This document shows positions 52,502 to 60,493 of a stretch of DNA of 60,869 bases, in pieces. The notes beneath the pieces were generated by a model that had not been told where the DNA came from, made no database searches, and was given only the letters and a program-made list of their open reading frames with translations. The stretch is from Burkholderia catarinensis. GTDB lineage: Bacteria > Pseudomonadota > Gammaproteobacteria > Burkholderiales > Burkholderiaceae. Each line of letters starts with the position of its first letter. The stretch's first letter is position 1. The stretch lies in assembly GCF_001883705.2 (NCBI RefSeq), contig NZ_MDEQ02000036.1, positions 1 through 60,869 of the forward strand, read 5' to 3'. The position numbers and the translations under genes are program-made.

Positions 52502-52975
52502 TCATTTCACCGAGACCACGCGATGCGGGGGCAGGATGTCCGTGAAGCGGCCCGAGATCTTGAAGACCGCGTTCGGCGTACCGGCCGCCGCCCAGAGTTC
52601 GTCGAACTTGAGCAGATCCTCGTCCACCAGGAGCGCGACCTCCTCCCTGTGCCCGAGCGGTGGTACGCCGCCGATCGCAAAGCCAGTCGCCTCCTTGACG
52701 AAGTCGGCGTCGCCCTTGACGATTTTCGCGCCGATCAATTGCGAAATCACCTCCTCGTTCACGCGATTCGGCCCGCTGGCGAGCACCACCACCGGCCGGT
52801 CGTCCTCCATCGATCGAAACACCAGCGACTTGACGATCTGCGCCTTCTGGCAGCCGAGCGTCTGGGCGGCGTCGTCGGCGGTACGCGTCGAGGCGGGCAG
52901 TTCGAGAACTACCATCTCCAGACCGCGGTTCGCCAGCACGTCCTGGAAATATTGGGCGCGTTTGCTCAGACTCAT
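52502..52975 (-). CDS. YbaK/ProX-family tRNA-editing domain protein
   Basis: A 157-residue single-domain protein of the YbaK/aminoacyl-tRNA-deacylase family. Recognisable parts are the conserved lysine in QKAQIVKSLVFR, VVLASGPNRVNEE, and the loop ATGFAIGGVPPLGH. Known members hydrolyse amino acids wrongly attached to tRNA (YbaK: Cys-tRNA-Pro; ProXp proteins: Ala-tRNA-Pro and others). It is embedded in the halogenase operon, 6 bp after the adenylation gene. That suggests protection of the producer from tRNA charged with its own non-standard amino acid, or a role in product release. Both are inferences. Confidence 0.88.
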   Translation of the reverse strand: MSLSKRAQYFQDVLANRGLEMVVLELPASTRTADDAAQTLGCQKAQIVKSLVFRSMEDDRPVVVLASGPNRVNEEVISQLIGAKIVKGDADFVKEATGFAIGGVPPLGHREEVALLVDEDLLKFDELWAAAGTPNAVFKISGRFTDILPPHRVVSVK

Positions 52976-52981
52976 GCTCGA

Positions 52982-54547
52982 TCACTCCAATGTCTGTTTA
53001 AGATGTCGATGATCGATCTTGCCGTTGGCCGACATCGGCAGATCATCGCAAAGATGGATTTGCGCCGGCACCATGTACGCGGGCAGCACCTCGGCCAATC
53101 CGGCGCGGATTTGTTCGGGGCGGCAGCTTTCGTGTTCGGGTACGACGAACGCCACCAACCGCTTCTCGATGCCGTTGTCATGCATGGTCACGTAGCTGCG
53201 CCGCACTTCAGGCCTGCATTGCAGATGAAACGAGATTTCGCCGAACTCGATCCTGAAGCCGTTGATCTTCACCTGATCGTCCTTGCGCCCCTTGAAGACA
53301 AGCACGCCGTCCTCGCGCAGGTAGCCGATGTCGCCGGTGTGGTAGAGACGCTCGTGCCGCCCGCCGATGTCGTACTCCACAAAACGCTCGCGAGTGATGT
53401 CCGGCATATCTAGATAGCCCGGCGTCAGGCCCGGCCCGGCTACGCATATTTCGCCGGGCTCGCCGGCCCCGCAAAGCGAATCCTGATCGACGAGATAGAT
53501 GCGCGTGTTCTGGATCGGCAGCCCGATCGGCAACATGGTCTCGTCGGCCCGGATTTCGCGCACGGGATACCATGTCGTGAACGTCGTGCATTCCGTCGGA
53601 CCGTAGACGCTGACGATCCGGTCCACGCCGTAGCGGCGTAGCGCTTCGCCCATGTGATGCAGCGAGTGCGCCTCGCCACCGGTCAGGACGGTTGACACGC
53701 TCGCAAGTGTCGCGGGAGCTTCGTCGACCAGCGCGTTGAACAGCGCCGTCGTCAGGAACAGCAGGTTGACCCGCTGGCGCTCGATTAGCTCGCGCAGGCG
53801 TGAGGCTCGCACGAAGCCGTCCTCGTAGACGATGCAGGCGCCGCCATTGAGCAGCGGCCCCCAGATCTCGAAGGTGGCGGCATCAAACGCGACCGACGCC
53901 ATGTGCAGGACGCGGCTCTTGCGATCGAGTCGCGCATAACGCGCGCCGAACACGAGGCGCGCGATCCCGCAGTGCTCTATCGGCACGCCCTTGGGTTGTC
54001 CGGTGGAACCTGAGGTGAAGTTGATATATGCAATCGACTCTGCCGTTGCCAGCCCGTGAGGCGCCTCGCACCGGCCCTCCTCTCGAAGCTCGTCGAGCGA
54101 CATCGGCACCACGCGGCATGTCTCGAATGCCGCGTTCATCACGCCGGATGCGCCGCAGAGCACATGCCGGCAGGCGGTCTGCCCGACCAGATGAGCGAGC
54201 CGCTGCGTGGGCCATGCCTCGTCAAGCGGCAGATAGGCCGCGCCTGCCTTGAGTATCGCCACCAGCGCGACAATCAGATCCGCACCGCGCGGCAGGCTCA
54301 GCGCGACTACGTCACCCGGGCGCACATCCTGCGAGATCAGGCGCCACGCCAGAGCGTTGGCGCAGTCGTTCAGTTCGCGATAGGTGCAGGTTCGGGTTGC
54401 CGTGATCACGGCTTCCTCGTCGGGCCAGCGCGCGGCGGCGTCCTCGAACAATTCTCCGACGCTCGCGTCGTCCGGATATGGCACGAACGTCTGATTGATC
54501 CGCTCGTGAAGCGAAAGCGCGGCTTCATCATAGCGAAGCGATTTCAT
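52982..54547 (-). CDS. Free-standing NRPS adenylation domain
   Basis: A 521-residue amino-acid-activating enzyme with core motifs A3 (INFTSGSTGQPKGV), A5 (VYGPTECTTF), A7 (YHTGDIGYL), A8 (GRKDDQVKINGFRIEFGEI) and A10 (LPMSANGKIDHR). No condensation or carrier domain is attached. Aligning by hand to GrsA gives specificity residues D-A-F-L-L-G-V-T-F-K, which looks like codes for branched aliphatic residues such as Ile or Val. It would load its amino acid on the free carrier protein at 55322-55579. It is separated from the thioesterase gene by 4 bp and from the YbaK-like gene by 6 bp. Confidence 0.93.
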   Translation of the reverse strand: MKSLRYDEAALSLHERINQTFVPYPDDASVGELFEDAAARWPDEEAVITATRTCTYRELNDCANALAWRLISQDVRPGDVVALSLPRGADLIVALVAILKAGAAYLPLDEAWPTQRLAHLVGQTACRHVLCGASGVMNAAFETCRVVPMSLDELREEGRCEAPHGLATAESIAYINFTSGSTGQPKGVPIEHCGIARLVFGARYARLDRKSRVLHMASVAFDAATFEIWGPLLNGGACIVYEDGFVRASRLRELIERQRVNLLFLTTALFNALVDEAPATLASVSTVLTGGEAHSLHHMGEALRRYGVDRIVSVYGPTECTTFTTWYPVREIRADETMLPIGLPIQNTRIYLVDQDSLCGAGEPGEICVAGPGLTPGYLDMPDITRERFVEYDIGGRHERLYHTGDIGYLREDGVLVFKGRKDDQVKINGFRIEFGEISFHLQCRPEVRRSYVTMHDNGIEKRLVAFVVPEHESCRPEQIRAGLAEVLPAYMVPAQIHLCDDLPMSANGKIDHRHLKQTLE

Positions 54548-54551
54548 CGGG

Positions 54552-55325
54552 CTAGCTCCTCAAACGAGTGGCCATGTGTGCAAGCAACAGTTCGCGATGG
54601 CTATCGAGAAAAAAATGCGCCCCGTCGATACCGAACAGCTCGCATCCGGAAGTGGTGAAGCTTCGCCAGCCGGCCACGCTAGCTTCGCCATCGATCGGAT
54701 CCGCTTGGCCGTAATAGACGTGCAGCGGTACATTGAGCGGCGTCCGGTGCCAGTCGCCCCATAGCTCCGCGAGCCGCATGTCGGCGCGCAAGGCGGGCAG
54801 CATCAGCGTCATCAGCCGCTCGTTCTCGAACACCTCGGCTGGCGTGCCCCCCATTGTGCGCACTGCGACGCGGTACTCCGATTCCGGCAGATCATGCAGG
54901 TAAGGCCGAACCTGCGGACTGTCGGGACTGCGGCAACCGCCGAGGAAAAGCCGCCGGCACGTGCCCGGCGGCACCATCGAGCGGGCCCGCTGCGCGATCT
55001 CGTAGGCGAGCCGACCGCCGAAGCTATGCCCGAACAGCGCGTGCGGCTCGCCGAGATACGGTGCGAGAACGCTCGTGCAATCCTCGACCAACGCAGGCCA
55101 CTCGCTATAGAGCGACTCGCGCAGACGCATGCCCCGGCCGGGAAGACGCACCGCCACCAGTTCGACATCGAGGTCGAGATACTCGACCCAACTCCGGAAC
55201 AGGTCGGCGCTGCCGCCGGCATAAGCAAAACAGATCAGCCGCAGGCGAGGATCGGCAACGGGTCGCGGAATCAGACACCAGCGTGACGGATCCGGGCCCC
55301 CTTGCCGGGAGCGTGGCTCCGTCAC
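54552..55325 (-). CDS. Type II thioesterase
   Basis: A 257-residue alpha/beta hydrolase of the NRPS/PKS thioesterase II (GrsT-like) type. It has the N-terminal CFAYAGGSADLFRSW, the nucleophile Ser101 in FGHSFGGRLAYE, a late Asp (YYGQADPI) and His in GAHFFLDSH. It hydrolyses acyl groups from carrier proteins, either removing wrong loads or releasing the finished amino acid. No chain-elongating NRPS is nearby, so product release is plausible. Its start overlaps the carrier-protein stop by 4 bp, so translation is probably coupled. Confidence 0.92.
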   Translation of the reverse strand: MTEPRSRQGGPDPSRWCLIPRPVADPRLRLICFAYAGGSADLFRSWVEYLDLDVELVAVRLPGRGMRLRESLYSEWPALVEDCTSVLAPYLGEPHALFGHSFGGRLAYEIAQRARSMVPPGTCRRLFLGGCRSPDSPQVRPYLHDLPESEYRVAVRTMGGTPAEVFENERLMTLMLPALRADMRLAELWGDWHRTPLNVPLHVYYGQADPIDGEASVAGWRSFTTSGCELFGIDGAHFFLDSHRELLLAHMATRLRS

Positions 55326-55579
55326 GAGGCGCGCGTCTCAAGATGCTGCACGATGTGGCTCGCGATGTCGGAGAGACGGCTCTGCTCGAACAGTGCCTCC
55401 GGCGTCAGCGCATCTTCGCCGAAGTGCCCTTCCACCCGTGACAACAGCTTGACCGCGGTGATGGATGTCCCGCCTGATTCGAAGAAATCGCTGTCGGCAT
55501 TCTCGACCCGCAGACCCAGAGCACTGCAGGTATCCACTAACCAAGCCTGGACGTCGGCGATATCGTTCCGATTGCTCAT
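55322..55579 (-). CDS. Free-standing peptidyl carrier protein
   Basis: An 85-residue PP-binding protein with the phosphopantetheine-attachment Ser39 in DFFESGGTSITAVKLLSRVE. The shape is that of single PCPs such as KtzC, CmaD and BarA. It would hold the amino acid activated by the adenylation protein while the halogenase and flavoprotein act on it. It lies 20 bp after the halogenase gene and overlaps the thioesterase start. Confidence 0.92.
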   Translation of the reverse strand: MSNRNDIADVQAWLVDTCSALGLRVENADSDFFESGGTSITAVKLLSRVEGHFGEDALTPEALFEQSRLSDIASHIVQHLETRAS

Positions 55580-55599
55580 GATGTTTGTTCCATTCTGGA

Positions 55600-56559
55600 T
55601 TAGCGTGCCCGGAAACGGAAACCGTTGACGTTCTCGCTGACGAAATGGTTGTGGCCGAAGGTGTCTTGGCCAGCCACCTGCACACAGCCAAACTTGTCGA
55701 GGTTGGCGCTGCCGCCGAATTCCTCCAGCGTGTTGGAGTACGGATAGACGCGCACCGAATTGGGTAGATAGCGCGCGGCGAAGCCCAGACGCATCTTGTC
55801 GGTCAGCCCGCTATGCGGATGCGAGGCGTGCATCAGCGTCGACCAGAAGATGATGAACTGGCCTTGGCGCATGACCATCGATTTGGCCTGGCTTTCGTCC
55901 GGGCTCCAATTCGGATCCTTTTGAAGCTGCCGATAGTCGTAGCCGAAAAAGCCGCGGCGGACGCCCTGCTTTTCGATATTGTTGATGGCATCCTCGCGAT
56001 ATTCCATGGCCTTCGACTCATCGTAGTTCATGGTGCGATGCGTGCCGGGAATAAACTGTAGGCAACCGTTCTCGACGCCCGCTTCCGTGAAAGCCGACCA
56101 GACCGTGATGGTACCGCCGAACTGCGCATCCTCGGGCCACACGATTTGCGGATGCTTGGAGCCGGCCACGTTGGAAAAATTGTCCGCCTGATGCCAGTCC
56201 GTGCCCTCGTCGCCGGGGTACTTCGGAAAGAATTCCGTGCGCCAGCACAACACGTCCGGGCCGAGAATGCTCGCTACCCGGTCGGTGATTTCAGGGCGCA
56301 TGATGTGCGATGCTAGGAAGTCGACATCAAGGTGGCGATCATAATTGGCCAGGTTGGTCACCCCGGAAATGGATTTTTCCTGGCTGTAAATGGCTTTTTT
56401 CGTGTTGAGTAACTTGGGCCGCAACGCCTGGAGACTGGCCTCCATCTCGTCGCTGGGGTAAGCATCGAACGGCCCAATATAGCCATTCCGATTAAAATCC
56501 TCTATCTCTTCCTTACTTAACGAAAACTTAGAGTCGCCTACTTCGATTTGGTCGACCAC
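55600..56559 (-). CDS. SyrB2-type Fe(II)/2-oxoglutarate halogenase
   Basis: A 319-residue enzyme that closely follows the SyrB2 sequence as I recall it (NGYIGPFDAY, NYDRHLDVDFLASHI, ILGPDVLCWRTEFFPKYPGD, FWSTLMHASHPHSG). The iron site reads His123-Gln-Ala125 (DWHQADNF) with His244. The Ala replaces the Asp/Glu of oxygenases and leaves room for chloride, the hallmark of this halogenase class; Arg263 fits the 2-oxoglutarate anchor. It should chlorinate an unactivated carbon of an amino acid bound to the carrier protein encoded next. The GTG at 56559, six bases after GAGGG, fits the length of SyrB2 (about 310). The longer upstream frame has no family likeness. Confidence 0.94.
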   Translation of the reverse strand: MVDQIEVGDSKFSLSKEEIEDFNRNGYIGPFDAYPSDEMEASLQALRPKLLNTKKAIYSQEKSISGVTNLANYDRHLDVDFLASHIMRPEITDRVASILGPDVLCWRTEFFPKYPGDEGTDWHQADNFSNVAGSKHPQIVWPEDAQFGGTITVWSAFTEAGVENGCLQFIPGTHRTMNYDESKAMEYREDAINNIEKQGVRRGFFGYDYRQLQKDPNWSPDESQAKSMVMRQGQFIIFWSTLMHASHPHSGLTDKMRLGFAARYLPNSVRVYPYSNTLEEFGGSANLDKFGCVQVAGQDTFGHNHFVSENVNGFRFRAR

Positions 56560-56686
56560 GATTAGCCCTCGCAATTCTGATTGAAAATAGAATTTCTTAT
56601 ATGCGCAAATAATTTCGACTTGCTCTTTGACGTGAAAACCGAACAACGGCCTGCGGTACGCATGCCACAGAGGCGTGATGGACAAC

Positions 56687-56977
56687 TCAACCCTGCAGCG
56701 CCGATTTGGTCGCAGCGAGACCTCGCTTGACTGGCGCGCCACGCGGTTTCTTGTGCGTGATTTCCATCTGCCTGATAATGTCGCGAAACTCGATCTGATG
56801 ATTCGCCATCTCGCCCATCAGCAACACAATCACCGCGAGATGTGATGGAACCACTCCCTTCTGCGAATAGTTCGTTATGGAATTCTCATTCATCCTTACT
56901 AGATTCGCGAATTCCCGAGCGGTCAGCTGCGCTCTCCTGAGCTGATCGCGAAATTCGCAATACGTCATTACGGACAC
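56687..56977 (-). CDS. Small XRE-like helix-turn-helix regulator
   Basis: A 96-residue protein whose LTAREFANLVRMNENSITNY segment fits a lambda-repressor-type helix-turn-helix, followed by GVVPSHLAVIVLLMGEMAN and a basic tail (HKKPRGAPVKRG). The GTG at 56977 is seven bases after AAGGAG; an in-frame ATG lies three codons later. It sits directly upstream of the halogenase operon on the same strand, separated by an AT-rich 127-bp gap that may hold the operon promoter. It is probably a local regulator. Confidence 0.7.
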   Translation of the reverse strand: MSVMTYCEFRDQLRRAQLTAREFANLVRMNENSITNYSQKGVVPSHLAVIVLLMGEMANHQIEFRDIIRQMEITHKKPRGAPVKRGLAATKSALQG

Positions 56978-57068
56978 AACGGCTCTCCTTAAAAAAGATC
57001 CGCAGTTCAGCCGAAACCGATTCACTGTGCCAAATTTCTTGATTTCGCGATCTCGGCCATATCCCCGG

Positions 57069-58229
57069 TTACATCTTCACCTGGTCGAGAAACGTCTTCT
57101 TGCCTGCCTTATAGACATACAACGAAATCACGCCGCGCGCGAGATCGCCATGGGAGTCGAACGTGGTTTCACCGATCACGCCGTGGTAGTCGGTAGCCGG
57201 CATCGCCGCGAGAACCTTGGCCGCGTCGGTGGACTTCGCGCGCTTCATCGCATCGACAATGATGTTCACGGCGTCATAGGCGAACGGCGCATCGTATTCG
57301 ACGACCTGCCCGAAGCGCTTCTTGTACTTCGTCTGGAACGCCGCCCCGCCCGGCATCGTCTCGATTGCCGCGCCGGCTTGCGAACACACGACGTTCTCGG
57401 TCGCGTCGCCAGCGAGATTGGCCAGCGATTCCGTGCAGACGCCGTCGCCCGTGAAAACGCGTACGCGCAAGCCGAGTTGCTTCGCCTGCTTCGTGAACGG
57501 GCCGCCGGTCGCGTCCGAACCTCCATACATGATCGCGTCGGGCGTCTCGCCCTTGATCTTGGTGAGCACCGAGCGGAAATCGACGGCCTTGTCGCTCGTG
57601 GCATCGTGCGACAGCACGGTAAGCCCCAGTTCCTTCGCGCGCTTCTCGAATTCGTTAGCCAAACCCTGGCCGTAGGCGGTGGAATCGTCGACGATCGCGA
57701 CCCGGTGGATGGTGCCCAGTTTCTTCGCGTAGTTGGCCAGTGCAGGGCCTTGCTGCGCGTCCGTGGCTACGACCCGAAAGGTGGTCTTGAAGCCCTGCTG
57801 CGTATAGACAGGATTGGTCGATGACGGCGAGATCTGCGTAATGCCGGCGTCGCTATAGATCTTCGAGGCCGGAATCGACGTGCCAGAGTTCAGATGACCG
57901 ACGACGGCAACGACCTTGTCGTCGACGAGCTTCTGAGCTACTTGCGTGGCAGTGCGTGGGTCGGCCGCATCGTCCTGCGCGTCGAGCTGCAACGTGACGG
58001 AACGGCCGCCGATCGTCAGCCCCTTTGCGTTGATTTCTTCCACGGCAAGACGCGCACCATTTTCGTTATCTTTACCAAGATGTGCGATGCCACCGGTCAG
58101 CGGTTCGACGCTGCCGATCTTCACGACGACCTGATCGGCACGCGCTACTGTCGCGACGGCAACCACCAGCAACGAAATCGTGGCGGTAAGCGAAAGCTTA
58201 AGTACGCTGGATGAGTGTGCTCGTTTCAA
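57069..58229 (-). CDS. Branched-chain amino acid ABC transporter substrate-binding protein (LivK-like)
   Basis: A 386-residue periplasmic protein with a signal peptide (ISLLVVAVATVARAD) and the LivK/LivJ pattern (VKIGSVEPLTGGIAHLGKDN, GHLNSGTSIPASKIY, QISPSSTNPVYTQQGFKTTF). It binds branched-chain or related amino acids. No permease or ATPase genes are adjacent, so it either works with a transporter encoded elsewhere or senses the product. It lies beside the halogenase cluster and is divergent from a GntR gene with a palindromic operator between them. Confidence 0.93.
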   Translation of the reverse strand: MKRAHSSSVLKLSLTATISLLVVAVATVARADQVVVKIGSVEPLTGGIAHLGKDNENGARLAVEEINAKGLTIGGRSVTLQLDAQDDAADPRTATQVAQKLVDDKVVAVVGHLNSGTSIPASKIYSDAGITQISPSSTNPVYTQQGFKTTFRVVATDAQQGPALANYAKKLGTIHRVAIVDDSTAYGQGLANEFEKRAKELGLTVLSHDATSDKAVDFRSVLTKIKGETPDAIMYGGSDATGGPFTKQAKQLGLRVRVFTGDGVCTESLANLAGDATENVVCSQAGAAIETMPGGAAFQTKYKKRFGQVVEYDAPFAYDAVNIIVDAMKRAKSTDAAKVLAAMPATDYHGVIGETTFDSHGDLARGVISLYVYKAGKKTFLDQVKM

Positions 58230-58395
58230 CTGGTGTTCTCCTGCGAATTTTTTAAGGGCTTCCCGTGACGCTTGGCGGTTGGGCCTGGTTCTTGCTTGAA
58301 AACCATCAGTCCCTGGAATCGCTCCCCACCGCAGCAGCGCGCGGCACCCCGGGATTCGCCGCCCTCACTGAGGACGTCGCAACGCTTCCAATCTG

Positions 58396-58428
58396 AAATG
58401 TATCCAATTAGGTTGATTGGATACATTT
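58396..58428. promoter_or_regulatory. Perfect palindromic operator between LivK-like and GntR genes
   Basis: AAATGTATCCAAT and ATTGGATACATTT are perfect 13-bp arms around a 7-bp centre (TAGGTTG). The site lies between the divergent substrate-binding-protein and GntR genes. It is most likely the GntR binding site. Confidence 0.75.
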
Positions 58429-58487
58429 GTAGCATATCGTCGCCAAGATACAATTGGCAAGACAAAAAATTAATCAGGAGGTGAGCA

Positions 58488-59135
58488 TTGCGTCCCCCAA
58501 CCACGTTGGTTGCCGAAGCGATTCGCGAGGACATTCTGCGCGGCGAATTACCGCCTGGAACACCGCTGATTCAGGAGAATCTCTCAGCCAAATATGGCGT
58601 GAGCCGGATCCCGATCCGTGAAGCACTGGTGCGCCTCAAGGCTGACGGGCTGGCCCGCCAGGAAGGCAAGCGCGGCCTGATGGTGGCTCCGCTGCAAGCC
58701 GACGAAGCCGAGGACTTATGGATGATGCGTTCGCGTCTGGAGCCGCTCGCGCTGGAAATGGCGTTTCCCTTCCTGACGAAGAGCGTGCTGGGTGAGGCAG
58801 AGGATCTGATCGACGAGGTCGAGCACCTCGGCAACGATCCGGCGAAGCAGAGCCACGTAAACTGGCTCTTTCACCGCACGCTCTACGAAAAGGGCAATCG
58901 CCAGCGTTTGCTCGTGACGCTCGATGCACTACATATGCAGGCGGACAGGTACCTGCGATACCAATATGACGTGATGAGCCACAGCCCCAATAGCCGCGCC
59001 GAGCATATGGCAATCCTCGGCGCGCTGCGCGCCCGCGATCTGGAACATGCTTGCACCATCCTTGCGAGGCACATCGAGGACGCCGGACGCAAACTGGTCG
59101 CGGCCTTGCGCAACGCGCCTGCCATCAGGACATGA
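58488..59135 (+). CDS. GntR/FadR-subfamily (FCD) transcriptional regulator
   Basis: A 215-residue GntR protein with a winged helix-turn-helix (ENLSAKYGVSRIPIREALVR) and an FCD effector domain whose metal-binding His/Asp residues fit HRTLYEKGN, RAEHMAIL and RHIEDAGRK. The TTG start at 58488 has a strong AGGAGG six bases upstream. It probably controls the divergent LivK-like gene, and perhaps the island operon, through the 33-bp palindrome just upstream. The effector is unknown; amino-acid-like ligands are common for this group. Confidence 0.92.
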   Translation: MRPPTTLVAEAIREDILRGELPPGTPLIQENLSAKYGVSRIPIREALVRLKADGLARQEGKRGLMVAPLQADEAEDLWMMRSRLEPLALEMAFPFLTKSVLGEAEDLIDEVEHLGNDPAKQSHVNWLFHRTLYEKGNRQRLLVTLDALHMQADRYLRYQYDVMSHSPNSRAEHMAILGALRARDLEHACTILARHIEDAGRKLVAALRNAPAIRT

Positions 59136-59270
59136 GCTAGGGAAGCGCTGCTCAATAGGCTCGTTGCTGTCGTTAGCGACGAGTCAGCTTGCAATTTTCA
59201 GAATGACGAAGGAATTCGATGGCGATCGAGATGGGTTTTGCTCGGATACGGGGCCCACTTCTCGCATTTT

Positions 59271-60212
59271 TCATGCACATGACGGATTCCCCCTAGGAGC
59301 CGAGCGCAGCAGGTTTTTCGCAATCACCAGGTTCGCCAACGCGAACAGGCTGAACAATTGCGCCGTGTTCTTGGCGAGTCCCTTGTAGCGCACCTTACGA
59401 TGGTGGAACAGGTTCTTGACGATATGAAACGGATGCTCGACCCGCGCACGGATCTGCGCCTTGGTTCGCTCGATCTCGACCAACAAGTCCTTCAGCGCAC
59501 CGTCTCGCATCGCCTTGATCTTTCCGCGCTTGATAGCCACGCGCCACTTCACCGGCTTGCCATTCATCTCGTCGCGTTTGTCCACGCCAGCGTAACCGGC
59601 ATCGCCAAACGCCTCCTGCTCATGCCCGTGCAACAGAGCGTGAGCCAGCGAAACATCCGATACGTTGGCCGACGTGCCAACCACGCTATGAACCAGACCC
59701 GAATCGGCGTCGACACCGATGTGGGCTTTCATACCGAAGTACCATTCGTTTCCCTTCTTCGTTTGATGCATCTCCGGGTCACGACTCTTCTCGGCATTTT
59801 CAGTCGACGGTGGTGCCGCGATGATCGTCGCGTCGACCAACGTGCCTTCCTTCATCAGCAACCCGCGCTCGCACAACGAAATGCCGATCTCGTCGAACAG
59901 CTTGCGCGTCAGGTCGTGCTCGACCAGCAGACGACGGAACTTCAGCAGCGTGGTCGCATCCGGCACGTCCTCGATCGCCAGATCAATGCCTCCGAAGGCA
60001 CGCATTGCAATACTGTCGTACAGCGCGTCTTCCAGCCCTTCGTCCGACAATCCGTACCACTGTTGCAGGAAGTAGATCCGCAGCATCCGTTCCAAGCCGA
60101 TCGGCGGTCGGCCTCGCTCACCCTTCGGGTAGTACGGCTCGATGGCCGACAGCAAACGCTGCCATGGGACGACGCTCTCCATCTCTGCCAGGAAGCGCTG
60201 CCGCTTCGTCAC
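59271..60212 (-). mobile_element. IS5-family transposase gene
   Basis: A 313-residue IS5-type DDE transposase with PPIGLERMLRIYFLQQWYGL, DATTLLKFRRLLE-type wording, the catalytic Asp segments VDATIIAAPPS and FGDAGYAG, and the glutamate in RVEHPFHIVKNLF. The frame is intact, so the element could be active. I use the GTG at 60212; a stop codon lies in frame a short distance upstream. I could not identify terminal inverted repeats or a target-site duplication by eye, so only the coding part is marked. It bounds the halogenase/LivK segment on the right. Confidence 0.9.
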
Positions 60213-60493
60213 ACGCTTCTTCCCCGCACTTTCCGCTTCTGCAAAGCCTATCTACCGCTTCATGGTCCTGGGTCCGTTCCGTGAGCTTCCTTTTACAACA
60301 TCCTCGGAACCATCATCGATGACCGCCGAGCCTGATAAATCAGTGTTTCCCTATCGAGGTAGACCGGTCGTCTTGTGTCGCCCGCGTATTGCCTCATCAA
60401 ACGACCAACGGATGGCTGCTCGTCGTTGCTCACCGGATTTCCGGAAAATATCCGTCCGGCGATCCGGACTGATAGGCGCATTCGTCTGATTAA
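60213..60493. other. Intergenic region between IS and symporter
   Basis: About 280 bp in which I recognise no gene, terminator or clear IS end. Confidence 0.4.

Noticed and set aside
55600..56742. Reading the SyrB2-like gene as an ordinary phytanoyl-CoA dioxygenase, with a start far upstream
   Set aside because: The iron site is HQA, not HxD/E, and the likeness to SyrB2 begins only near the GTG at 56559, which has a good ribosome binding site. The added N-terminus has no family match.
59255..60310. Terminal inverted repeats of the IS5 element
   Set aside because: I compared both ends by eye and found no convincing pair, so only the transposase frame is reported.
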